This document shows positions 26,867 to 34,550 of a DNA stretch of 64,000 bases, piece after piece. Under the pieces are notes generated by a model, which ran no database searches, had not been told where the DNA came from, and worked only from the letters and a program-made list of their open reading frames with translations. The position numbers and the translations under genes were made by a program. Within the stretch, counting starts at the first letter, position 1, and every line of letters begins with the position of its first letter. This stretch comes from Streptomyces sp. CB02400. Lineage in GTDB: Bacteria; Actinomycetota; Actinomycetes; Streptomycetales; Streptomycetaceae. The DNA is taken from the NCBI RefSeq assembly GCF_001905725.1, contig NZ_LIWB01000005.1, positions 248,001-312,000 on the forward strand, read 5' to 3'.

Positions 26867-27918
26867 CAGGCGTCCGGGCGGGTGTCGGGGGCTTCTGGGG
26901 TGGTGTCGGAAGACTTGGGGGTGGCGCCGGAAGTCTTGGGGGTGGCGTCGGGGGTTTCCTCGTCGGCCCAGCGCAGGGCGAGTGCCGCGGCCTTGCGGGC
27001 CGCCTCGGCGACGGCCTCCCGGTCGCCGCCCGCCCGCGCGGCCGCGTAGCCGACGAGGAAGGTGGTCAGCGGCGCGGCGGGCCGGGCCACCCCGTGGGCG
27101 GCGTCGCGGGCGAGGTCGAGCAGTACGCCGGTGTCGACGTCCAGGTCGATGCCCAGCTCGTCCTTGACTGCGGAGATCCATTCATCCAACACGTGTCCAT
27201 GCTCCCTGATGCGTGCCCTGGCAGTGGCGATGTCGTCCCAGGTGTCGCAGTCGAAGGACGCCACCGGGTCGGAGATGCGGGTGAGGTCGAGCGAGCCGGT
27301 CAGCCGGCGCAGGGGCAGCCCGGTCAGCTCGCCGTGCCGGCCGGTGAGCACGGTCAGTTCGCGGCGCAGGGACCCGGTCCGGTACGCGGCGACCAGCGGC
27401 TGGTCCCGGCCGTCGGAGTCGGTCAGCAGCACGCCGTCGGCGGTGCCGTGCCGGAGGGGTGCCAGCAGTCCCCGCACCGTGCGGTGGTCGAGGAAGGGCA
27501 GGTCCGCGGAGAGCAGGACGACCTGGTCGGCCGTGGTGTGCCGGAGCCCGGCGGCGAGCGCGGCCAGGGGGCCGCCGCCCGGGGGTTCCTCGCGGGCCCA
27601 GATCACGGGCCGGGCGGTGGGGCGGGGGCCGGCGACGACCACCGTGGTCCGGGCACCGGCACAGGCCGCGAGCACCCGGTCGAGCAGCGCCCGGCCGCCC
27701 ACCCGCACCCCGGGCTTGTCCGCGCCCCCGAGCCGCCGGGCGGCGCCACCGGCGAGCACGACGGCGTCGTACGCGGAGTCGGGGCCCCCGGAGGGGCCGC
27801 TGGAGGAACTGCCGGAGGAACCGCCGGAGGGACCGTCGGGAGGGTCCCCTGAGGGACCACCGGGAGGATCACCGGAAGGATCGCCGGAGGGACCACCGGA
27901 TGGCTGATACTCGGTCAC
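26866..27918 (-). CDS. MobA-like nucleotidyltransferase fused to a DUF6457-like domain
   Basis: The 350-residue protein has a GTP transferase domain at about 50-240. LAGGAARRLGGADKP is the nucleotide-binding loop, ADLPFLD the metal-binding Asp segment and FDCDTWDDIATA the closing motif. This is molybdenum cofactor guanylyltransferase-like. Residues ~245-320 (LDEWISAVKDELGIDLDVDTGVLLDLARDAAHGVARPAAPLTTFLVGYAA) form the small helical domain I know as DUF6457. Both termini are low-complexity: Gly/Ser/Pro/Asp repeats at the N-terminus, and a C-terminal tail of 7-residue repeats (ATPKTSG, ATPKSSD, TTPEAPD). GTG 27918 has its GGAGG abutting, which is unusually close, so the true start is uncertain. 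Confidence 0.82.
   Translation of the reverse strand: MTEYQPSGGPSGDPSGDPPGGPSGDPPDGPSGGSSGSSSSGPSGGPDSAYDAVVLAGGAARRLGGADKPGVRVGGRALLDRVLAACAGARTTVVVAGPRPTARPVIWAREEPPGGGPLAALAAGLRHTTADQVVLLSADLPFLDHRTVRGLLAPLRHGTADGVLLTDSDGRDQPLVAAYRTGSLRRELTVLTGRHGELTGLPLRRLTGSLDLTRISDPVASFDCDTWDDIATARARIREHGHVLDEWISAVKDELGIDLDVDTGVLLDLARDAAHGVARPAAPLTTFLVGYAAARAGGDREAVAEAARKAAALALRWADEETPDATPKTSGATPKSSDTTPEAPDTRPDA
26884..26946. repeat. 21-bp tandem repeats at the 3' end of the MobA-like gene
   Basis: Three 21-bp units (26884-26904, 26905-26925, 26926-26946) encode 7-residue repeats just before the stop. Unlike the other 3'-end repeats in this window, this one is in frame. Confidence 0.8.
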
Positions 27919-28002
27919 CCTCCGAGTATGCGTGCCCCCGCGATCACAGGGAACGCGGGGGCACCGAGACGCGGCCGGGGAAACCGGTGGCTCGAAGCGG
28001 AC

Positions 28003-29463
28003 TCACAGCGTCCGCAGCAGCACCGCCGGTTGTTCGACACAGTCCGCCACGTACCGCAGGAAGCCTCCCGCGGTGCCGCCGTCGCAGACCCGGTGGTCGA
28101 AGGTGAGCGAGAGCTGCACGACCTGCCGCACCGCCAGCTCGCCCTCGTGCACCCATGGCTTGGGGACGATGCGGCCGACGCCGAGCATGGCGGCCTCGGG
28201 GTGGTTGATGATCGGTGTGGAGCCGTCGACGCCGAACACGCCGTAGTTGTTCAACGTGAAGGTGCCGCCGGTGAGCTCCGCGGGCGTCAGCGTGCCGGTC
28301 CGGGCCGCCTCGGTCAGCCGGGCGAACTCGGCCGTGAGCGATTCGGCGCCCCGCGCGTGCGCGTCCCGGACGACGGGGACGACCAGCCCCCGGTCGGTCT
28401 GCGCGGCGAAACCGAGGTGCACGTCGCCGTACTGGACGATCTCCCTGGCCTCGGTGTCCACCGAGGAGTTGAGCTCGGGGAAGCGGGCGAGCGCGGCGGT
28501 GCAGACGCGGGCCAGCAGGGCGATGACGGATATCTTCGGCCCGCCCGCCGCGTTCATCGCGGCCCGCGTGCGCATCAGTTCGGTCGCGTCGGCATCCACC
28601 CAGCAGGTCGCGTCGGGGATCTCGGTACGGCTGCGGGAGAGCTTGTCGGCGACGGCCCCGCGGATGCCCTTGAGGGGGACACGGGTCACGCCCGGGGTGC
28701 CCGCGGCCGGTGCCGGCGCGCCCGCGCCCGCCCGGTCGGTCCGCGTGCGCGGTTCGCCGGTCGTCGTGCCCGTACGGCCCTGGGCGGCGGCGGCACGCAG
28801 GGCGTACTCCACGTCCGCGCGGAGGATCAGCCCCTCGGGTCCGGAGCCGGTCAGCTCCCGCAGGTCCAGGCCGTTCTGCCGGGCCAGCCTGCGCACCAGG
28901 GGCGAGATCACGGGGACGGGGCCGTCCACCGCGCCCGGGGTGCGGGTCTGCACGGCGGCGGGCTGCGCGGTCCTGGGCTTTCCGTTCGCCACGGGGGTGG
29001 AAGGGGCGGCGGGGGCCGTGGGTACGGCGGGGGTCGCGGGGGCCGTCTGCGGCGGACGGACGCGGCGGCGCCGGGCCGGTGCCTCCGCGGTGCCGTAGCC
29101 GACCAGGACGTTGCCGGAGCCCTCGGTGGCGGGGGTCCCACCGCGCGCGCCCTCGGATTCCGCGGACTCCGCGGGTTCCGCGGGACTCGCGTCCCCGGCC
29201 GGGCGGCCGTCGGCCGGCTCGCCCACCGCCACCGTCAGCAGCGGAGCGCCGACGGGCAGCTCCGTGCCCTCCGCGCCGAAGCGGGCCGTGACGACACCGC
29301 CGTAGGGGCAGGGCACGTCCACCATCGCCTTGGCCGTCTCGACCTCGACGACCGGCTGGTCCACGGCGACGACGTCACCGACCTCGACCAGCCAGCGCAC
29401 GATCTCCGCCTCGGTGAGCCCCTCACCGAGGTCGGGCAGCTTGAACTCCAGCACCTGTGCCAT
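28003..29463 (-). CDS. bkdC: Branched-chain 2-oxoacid dehydrogenase E2, cluster 2
   Basis: The 486-residue E2 subunit has a lipoyl domain at 4-79 with Lys45 in VETAKAMVDV. A Pro/Ala/Thr linker leads to the subunit-binding domain at about 200-235 (ISPLVRRLARQNGLDLRELTGSGPEG). The catalytic domain ends in FDHRVCDGG with the active His and Asp. The start ATG 29463 overlaps the E1-beta stop by one base (TGATG). It differs from the cluster 1 E2 mainly in linker composition and in Cys replacing Val in the HRxxDG motif, an allowed position. It is the last gene of the minus-strand operon E1a-E1b-E2. Confidence 0.93.
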   Translation of the reverse strand: MAQVLEFKLPDLGEGLTEAEIVRWLVEVGDVVAVDQPVVEVETAKAMVDVPCPYGGVVTARFGAEGTELPVGAPLLTVAVGEPADGRPAGDASPAEPAESAESEGARGGTPATEGSGNVLVGYGTAEAPARRRRVRPPQTAPATPAVPTAPAAPSTPVANGKPRTAQPAAVQTRTPGAVDGPVPVISPLVRRLARQNGLDLRELTGSGPEGLILRADVEYALRAAAAQGRTGTTTGEPRTRTDRAGAGAPAPAAGTPGVTRVPLKGIRGAVADKLSRSRTEIPDATCWVDADATELMRTRAAMNAAGGPKISVIALLARVCTAALARFPELNSSVDTEAREIVQYGDVHLGFAAQTDRGLVVPVVRDAHARGAESLTAEFARLTEAARTGTLTPAELTGGTFTLNNYGVFGVDGSTPIINHPEAAMLGVGRIVPKPWVHEGELAVRQVVQLSLTFDHRVCDGGTAGGFLRYVADCVEQPAVLLRTL

Positions 29464-30467
29464 CAGCTCTCGGCCTCCCATTGCAGACGCCCCACGGCGT
29501 CCAGGATCCGGTCCACTCCGGGCAGGTGGTGGCGCTCCAGCATCGGCGGCGGGTACGGCAGGTCGAACCCGGCCACACGCAGCACCGGTGCCTCCAGGTG
29601 GTGGAAGCAGCGCTCCGTGACCCGGGCCGCGATCTCCCCACCCGGGCCGCCGAAGCCACCCGACTCGTGGACGACGACCGCGCGCCCCGTCCGCCGTACC
29701 GAGGCGCACACCGTCTCGTCGTCGAACGGCACCAGGGAGCGCAGATCGACGACTTCGAGGTCCCAGCCCTCGGCCCGGGCCGCCTCGGCCGCCTCCATGC
29801 AGACGGGCAGCGACGGCCCGTACGTGATGAGCGTGGCGCTCCGCCCTGAGCGCCGCACCACCGCACGGCCTATCGGTTCAACGGCCGTCGGCTCCTCCGG
29901 GTTCCAGGAGTCCTTCGACCAGTACAGCCGCTTGGGCTCCAGGAAGACGACCGGGTCGTCGGAGGCGATGGCGGCGCGCAGCAGCCCGTAGGCGTCGGCG
30001 ACGGTGGCGGGCGTGACGACGTGGAGCCCCGGAGTCGCCATGTAGTACGCCTCGGAGGAGTCGCTGTGGTGCTCGACGCCGCCGATGCCGCCGCCGTAGG
30101 GGACGCGGATGGTGAGCGGCAGGGGCATCTTCCCGCGCGTGCGGTTGCGCGTCTTCGCGACGTGCGAGACCAGCTGCTCGAAGGCCGGGTAGGCGAACGC
30201 GTCGAACTGCATCTCCACGACCGGGCGCAGTCCGTACATGGCCATGCCGACGGCCGTGCCGAGGATGCCCGCCTCGGCCAGCGGCGTGTCCGTGCAGCGG
30301 TCCTCGCCGAACTCCTCGGCGAGTCCGTCGGTGACGCGGAAGACGCCGCCGAGGGTGCCGACGTCCTCGCCCATGACGTGCACGGACGGGTCGGCGGCCA
30401 TGGCGTCGCGCATCGCGCGCGTGAGGGCCTGCGCCATGGTGGCCGGCTTGACGGCGACGGTGGTCAT
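29463..30467 (-). CDS. bkdB: Branched-chain 2-oxoacid dehydrogenase E1 beta, cluster 2
   Basis: The 334-residue E1 beta subunit contains VHVMGEDVGTLGGVFRVTDGL near 30-50, PLAEAGILGTAVGMA, RVPYGGGIGGVEHHSDS and a transketolase C-terminal domain from about 205. ATG 30467 overlaps the E1-alpha stop by 4 bp (ATGA) and its own stop overlaps the E2 start, so all three subunits are coupled for stoichiometric synthesis. This cluster lies directly beneath the divergent bkdR regulator. Cluster 1 has no adjacent regulator. Confidence 0.94.
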   Translation of the reverse strand: MTTVAVKPATMAQALTRAMRDAMAADPSVHVMGEDVGTLGGVFRVTDGLAEEFGEDRCTDTPLAEAGILGTAVGMAMYGLRPVVEMQFDAFAYPAFEQLVSHVAKTRNRTRGKMPLPLTIRVPYGGGIGGVEHHSDSSEAYYMATPGLHVVTPATVADAYGLLRAAIASDDPVVFLEPKRLYWSKDSWNPEEPTAVEPIGRAVVRRSGRSATLITYGPSLPVCMEAAEAARAEGWDLEVVDLRSLVPFDDETVCASVRRTGRAVVVHESGGFGGPGGEIAARVTERCFHHLEAPVLRVAGFDLPYPPPMLERHHLPGVDRILDAVGRLQWEAES

Positions 30468-31606
30468 CGCTGTGCCCCTTCCGGCTCGGCCTCGGCCGCC
30501 AGCTCGGCCCGCAACTGCTCGCGCTGTTCCAGGAGCTGGGGGGTGGGCTCGGCGTAGACGTGGGTGAAGAGGTCCATGGGGTCGAGCGCCGGGTCCTGGT
30601 TCATGCGGGCGCGCAAGGAGGCGGCCATGGTCTCGGCGTCCTGGCGGGCGGTCTCGACGCCGGTCTCGTCGAGCAGTCCGCGCCCGGTCAGCTCGTGCTC
30701 CAGCAGGGCGATCGGGTCGTGCTGCTTCCAGGTCTCGACCTCGGCGTCACCGCGGTAACGGGTGGCGTCGTCGGCGTTGGTGTGGGCCTCCACGCGGTAC
30801 GTGATCGCCTCGACCAGGGTCGGACCGCCGCCCGCGCGGGCGCGGCGTACGGCGTCGGCCAGGACCTCGTGCACGGCGGCGGCGTCGTTGCCGTCGACCA
30901 GGCGGCCGGGCATGCCGTAGCCGACGGCCTTGTGGGCCAGCGACGGGGCCGCGGTCTGCTTGGCGAGCGGTACGGAGATCGCGAAGCCGTTGTTCTGGAC
31001 GAGGAAGACCACCGGGGCCTGCCAGACGGCGGCGAAGTTCAGCGCCTCGTGGAAGTCGCCCTCGCTGGTGCCGCCGTCGCCGACCATGGCGAGCGCGACC
31101 ACGTCGTCGCCCTTGAGGCGGGCGGCGTGCGCGAGACCGACGGCGTGCGGCAGCTGGGTGGCGAGCGGGGTGCTCAGCGGGGCCACGCGGTGCTCGTGGG
31201 GGTCGTAGCCGGTGTGCCAGTCGCCGCGCAGCAGGGTGAGGGCCTCGACGGGGTCCACTCCGCGCGCGACGACGGCGAGGGTGTCGCGGTAGCTCGGGAA
31301 GAGCCAGTCCTGCTCCGCCAGGACGAGCGCGGCGGCGACCTCGCAGGCCTCCTGGCCGGTGCTGGAGGGGTAGACCGCGAGACGGCCCTGCTTGGTGAGG
31401 GCGGTGGCCTGCGCGTTGTAGCGGCGGCCCTTCACCAGCTCCGTGTACAGCCGGCGCAGCAGCTCCGGGTCGGCCTTGGCGGCCGCCTCGGTGCCGAGTA
31501 CGCGGTACGGCTCCGCGTCGGGCAGCAGCGGCGCGGGGTCGGTACGGGGCTGCCAGGCGGGCGGCGGGGTCGGCCGGTAGGCCCCCCGCTGCTCCATGAC
31601 CGTCAT
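30464..31606 (-). CDS. bkdA: Branched-chain 2-oxoacid dehydrogenase E1 alpha, cluster 2
   Basis: The 380-residue E1 alpha subunit has the ThDP motif GDGGTSEGDFHEALNF...QAPVVFLVQNN and the active-site YRVEAHTNADDATRYRG loop. It lacks the Lys/Thr-rich N-terminal extension of the cluster 1 protein. ATG 31606 has a strong GAGGAGG at 7 nt. It is the first gene of bkd cluster 2. Its 170-bp upstream region, shared with bkdR, contains a PaaR-like operator (31662-31675) and an inverted pair of DnaA-box-like 9-mers (31710-31731), so expression may respond to more than BkdR. Confidence 0.93.
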   Translation of the reverse strand: MTVMEQRGAYRPTPPPAWQPRTDPAPLLPDAEPYRVLGTEAAAKADPELLRRLYTELVKGRRYNAQATALTKQGRLAVYPSSTGQEACEVAAALVLAEQDWLFPSYRDTLAVVARGVDPVEALTLLRGDWHTGYDPHEHRVAPLSTPLATQLPHAVGLAHAARLKGDDVVALAMVGDGGTSEGDFHEALNFAAVWQAPVVFLVQNNGFAISVPLAKQTAAPSLAHKAVGYGMPGRLVDGNDAAAVHEVLADAVRRARAGGGPTLVEAITYRVEAHTNADDATRYRGDAEVETWKQHDPIALLEHELTGRGLLDETGVETARQDAETMAASLRARMNQDPALDPMDLFTHVYAEPTPQLLEQREQLRAELAAEAEPEGAQR

Positions 31607-31661
31607 GACGGCACCTCCTCGTGGGATGTCGGAGACGCGGCGTCTGTGACGCGCCTCACCA

Positions 31662-31675
31662 ACCGATTGTTCGGT
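31662..31675. promoter_or_regulatory. PaaR-like operator in the bkd2/bkdR promoter region
   Basis: ACCGATTGTTCGGT differs at one position from the ACCGATCGTTCGGT found at 34447-34460. It lies about 56 bp upstream of the bkdA (cluster 2) ATG. Confidence 0.55.
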
Positions 31676-31709
31676 CGCCGGCACATTTTGGCTACGGGTG
31701 GCACCAGGC

Positions 31710-31731
31710 TGTGGACAAACGGTTCTCCACA
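31710..31731. other. Inverted pair of DnaA-box-like sequences
   Basis: TGTGGACAA (31710-31718, reverse complement of TTGTCCACA) faces TTCTCCACA (31723-31731) across 4 bp. It lies in the bkdR/bkd2 intergenic region. Alternatively the palindrome TGTGGA..TCCACA is an operator for BkdR. Confidence 0.5.
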
Positions 31732-31776
31732 ACCTGTGATGGATGCAGGACGTCCACGGCGGAGAGGTGGGGGCGG

Positions 31777-32277
31777 GTGGCATCTGAACAAATGGCCGAG
31801 GGCCAGGAGGGGGGCGGGCCGCTTGCTCCCGCGCGGCCCCTGGACGCCATCGACCAGGACATCCTGCGGATGCTCCAGGCGGACGGCCGCGCGTCGATAC
31901 GGTCGGTCGCCGAGCGGGTGCACGTCTCCCGCGCGAACGCGTACGCGCGCATCAACCGGCTGGTCGAGGACGGTGTCATCCGCGGCTTCGGGGCCCGCGT
32001 CAACCACGAGCGGGCCGGCCACGGGACGTCCGCGTACATCACCCTGAAGATCGTCCAGAACACCTGGCGCACGGTCCGCGAGCAGCTCCGGCAGCTCCCG
32101 GGCGCCTCGCACATCGCGCTGGTGGGCGGGGACTTCGACGTACTGCTGCTGGTGCACACGCCCGACAACCGGGCGCTGCGCGAGCTGGTGCTCACCCGGC
32201 TCCAGGCGATCCCCGAGGTGCTGAGCACGCGCACCCTGCTGGTGTTCGAGGAGGAGGACCTGGAGCCGCAGGGGTGA
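31777..32277 (+). CDS. bkdR: Lrp/AsnC-family regulator BkdR
   Basis: The 166-residue protein has an N-terminal helix-turn-helix (about 24-70, DAIDQDILRMLQADGRASIRSVAERVHVSRANAYARI) and a C-terminal RAM ligand domain (about 85-160, with HIALVGGDFDVLLLVHTPD). The sequence fits the known Streptomyces BkdR, an Lrp-type repressor of the divergently transcribed bkdABC operon that senses amino acids or oxoacids. GTG 31777 was chosen because GGAGAGG lies about 9 nt upstream. ATG 31792 has no Shine-Dalgarno sequence. Its stop is 11 bp from the convergent TetR gene's stop, with no real terminator between them. Confidence 0.9.
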   Translation: MASEQMAEGQEGGGPLAPARPLDAIDQDILRMLQADGRASIRSVAERVHVSRANAYARINRLVEDGVIRGFGARVNHERAGHGTSAYITLKIVQNTWRTVREQLRQLPGASHIALVGGDFDVLLLVHTPDNRALRELVLTRLQAIPEVLSTRTLLVFEEEDLEPQG

Positions 32278-32288
32278 GGTGAGGGCCC

Positions 32289-32879
32289 TCAGGGCGCCTT
32301 GCGCAGCCCTCCGAAGGCCAGCTGGACCACCGCGTCGGCCACCTCGAGCTCGTTCATGCCGCGCCCGTCCGGCCGGTACCACTCCACGATCGAGTTGATC
32401 ATGCCGAAGACCAGCCGGGTCACCAGGCGCACCTCTATGTCCTCGCGCACGTCCCCGTCGGCCGCCGCGGCCTTCAGCAGCGCCGCCACCCGGTGGTCGA
32501 ACTCGCGCCGCCGCTCAAGCGCCCACCGCTCGGTGCCCGTGTTGCCGCGCACCCGCAGCAGCAGCGTCACGTACGGCAGCTCGGCGATCAGCACCTCGAC
32601 CATGCGCCGTACGACGTACTCCAGCCGCCCGGCGGCGCGCCCCACGCGCGCGTGCTCCTCGTCGAGGATGCCGAAGAGCCCGTCCAGGGCCCGGCTCACC
32701 GCGCGGCGCAGCAGTTCCTCCTTGCCGGCCACGTGGTGGTAGATCGACGACTTGGAGATGCCGGCGGCCTTGGAGAGGTGCTCCATGGAGGTGCCGTCGT
32801 AGCCGCGCTCGTTGAACACCTGGACGGCGACGGACAGCAGCGTCTCCGGGGTGTACGTGTCGCGCCTGGCGGTGGTCAT
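32289..32879 (-). CDS. paaR: TetR-family regulator, PaaR type
   Basis: The 196-residue protein has an N-terminal TetR helix-turn-helix (about 8-55, LLSVAVQVFNERGYDGTSMEHLSKAAGISKSSIYHHVAGKEELL) and a helical ligand domain. PaaR repressors of actinobacteria bind phenylacetyl-CoA and release ACCGnnCGnnCGGT operators. Two exact operators of this form lie upstream of paaN/paaH and paaA in this window. The start overlaps the stop of the 3-hydroxyacyl-CoA dehydrogenase gene (ATGA), so it is co-transcribed with its own target and probably autoregulated. The name is inferred from context and operator match. Confidence 0.8.
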   Translation of the reverse strand: MTTARRDTYTPETLLSVAVQVFNERGYDGTSMEHLSKAAGISKSSIYHHVAGKEELLRRAVSRALDGLFGILDEEHARVGRAAGRLEYVVRRMVEVLIAELPYVTLLLRVRGNTGTERWALERRREFDHRVAALLKAAAADGDVREDIEVRLVTRLVFGMINSIVEWYRPDGRGMNELEVADAVVQLAFGGLRKAP

Positions 32880-34390
32880 GGGGTGTCCTCCCTCTCGCGG
32901 GTGGCGCACGCGTACCGGTAGAGCGCGAGGGACGGCGCGTAGCGGCCGGACGGGTCGATCTCGTGCATTTCGTCCAGCAGGGCGCCGGCCCAGCCGCGGC
33001 CGAGGCGGCGGCTCCACTCGAAGGGCCCCAGGGGGTAGTTCACACCCAGCCGCATCGCGGTGTCGATGTCCTCCTCGGTGGCGACGCCCTTGGCGGCCGC
33101 GTCGACCGCGAGGTCGATGATCCGGGCCACCGTCCGCGCGACGATCATTCCGGGGACGTCCCCGATGACGCTGACCTTCTTGCCGAGCGCCTGGAACAGT
33201 CCGGTGGCCTCGGCGACGGTCACCGGGGAGGTGTCCTGGGCGTGGGACAGGGCGATGCGCGTGGCCGCGCGGTAGTCGAGGGCGAGGTCGAAGTAGACGA
33301 CGTCGCGGAACTCCACGGAGGTCTGGCCGTCGGCGAGCACGAGTTGGCCGCCTCCGGGCAGCACCAGGCGGGTGCCGTTGTCCTCGTCCTCCTCGCGCAC
33401 CTCGATGCCCGCATCGCGGATCAGGGCGAGCAGCTCGGAGGCGGGACCCAGGTCACCCTCGGCGACGACGTACGCGGGCGGTTCGGCGGGCTCGGCGGTG
33501 TGCGGTTCGGGGCGCTCGGCGCCGCCGCTGTGGTCGTACCAGCCGTGCCCGGTCTTGCGGCCGAGGCGGCCGGACTCGACCAGGCGGCGCTGGGCGAGCG
33601 AGGGGGTGAAGCGCACGTCCTGGAAGAAGGACTGCCACACCGAGTGGGTGACGGACTCGTTGACGTCCTGTCCGATGAGGTCGGTCAGTTCGAAGGCACC
33701 CATGCGGAAACCGCCGGACTCGCGCAGGACCGCGTCGATGGTGGCCGGGTCGGCGCCCTGTGACTCGTACACCGCGAAGGCCTCGGCGTAGAAGGGCCGG
33801 GCGACGCGGTTGACGATGAAGCCGGGGGTGTCGGCGCAGGCGACGGGCGTCTTGCCCCAGGCGCGGGCCGTCTCGTACGCGCGCGTGGCGTACGAGACGT
33901 CGGTGGCGAAGCCGGAGACGACCTCGACGAGCGGCAGCAGCGGGGCGGGGTTGAAGAAGTGCAGGCCCACGAAGCGGCCGGGCACGCGCAGGGCACCGCC
34001 GATCGCGGTGACGGAGAGGGAGGAGGTGTTGGTGGCGAGCAGGCAGTCGTCGGAGACGACGTCCTCCAGCGCGCGGAACAGCTCCTGCTTGACGTCCAGG
34101 CGCTCCAGGACGGCCTCGACGACCAGGGCGCAGTCGGCGAGCTCGGCCAGCCCGTCGGCGGGCCGCAGACGGGCGCGGGCCGCGTCCCGTTCGGCGGCGG
34201 TGAGGCGCTCCTTCTCCACCAGCCGGTCGAGCCGGGCGCCGATCGCGTCGGCCGCCTGACGGGCCCGGCCGTCAGCGGCGTCGTACAGTCGCACGGGATG
34301 GCCCGCGACCAGCGCGACCTGGGCGATTCCCTGGCCCATGGTGCCGGTGCCGACCACGGCCACGGGACTGCTGAGGTCGAGTGCTGTCAT
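32876..34390 (-). CDS. paaH: 3-hydroxyacyl-CoA dehydrogenase (PaaH-like)
   Basis: The 504-residue enzyme has an N-terminal NAD domain (VAVVGTGTMGQGIAQVALVAGH at residues 10-31) and two tandem 3HCDH C-terminal domains (around 190-285 and 400-495). The catalytic His region is LHFFNPAPLLPLVEVVSG. The double-C-terminal layout is that of PaaH/PaaC enzymes that oxidise 3-hydroxyadipyl-CoA in phenylacetate breakdown. The gene is divergent from paaN across 160 bp that contain a PaaR operator. The paaR gene overlaps its 3' end. Confidence 0.92.
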   Translation of the reverse strand: MTALDLSSPVAVVGTGTMGQGIAQVALVAGHPVRLYDAADGRARQAADAIGARLDRLVEKERLTAAERDAARARLRPADGLAELADCALVVEAVLERLDVKQELFRALEDVVSDDCLLATNTSSLSVTAIGGALRVPGRFVGLHFFNPAPLLPLVEVVSGFATDVSYATRAYETARAWGKTPVACADTPGFIVNRVARPFYAEAFAVYESQGADPATIDAVLRESGGFRMGAFELTDLIGQDVNESVTHSVWQSFFQDVRFTPSLAQRRLVESGRLGRKTGHGWYDHSGGAERPEPHTAEPAEPPAYVVAEGDLGPASELLALIRDAGIEVREEDEDNGTRLVLPGGGQLVLADGQTSVEFRDVVYFDLALDYRAATRIALSHAQDTSPVTVAEATGLFQALGKKVSVIGDVPGMIVARTVARIIDLAVDAAAKGVATEEDIDTAMRLGVNYPLGPFEWSRRLGRGWAGALLDEMHEIDPSGRYAPSLALYRYACATREREDTP

Positions 34391-34413
34391 GTGCGCGATC
34401 CTCCCGCACGAGG

Positions 34414-34422
34414 TTTTCCACA
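34414..34422. other. DnaA-box-like sequence TTTTCCACA
   Basis: One mismatch at the variable third position from TTGTCCACA. It lies between paaH and paaN, 25 bp from the PaaR operator. Confidence 0.35.
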
Positions 34423-34446
34423 GATGCGGCGGACCCCCTTGTCCCG

Positions 34447-34460
34447 ACCGATCGTTCGGT
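34447..34460. promoter_or_regulatory. PaaR operator between paaH and paaN
   Basis: ACCG-AT-CG-TT-CGGT is a semi-palindrome that fits the known PaaR pattern ACCGnnCGnnCGGT. It is the exact reverse complement of the site upstream of paaA. It is placed to control both divergent genes. Confidence 0.8.
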
Positions 34461-34550
34461 TACTCTAACTCTGACCGCCCGTTCTGACTACGTTTCCGCA
34501 CAGGTCCATGAGCTCGACGAAGAGTTCCTGAGACGAGGAGTTGGTCCCGC

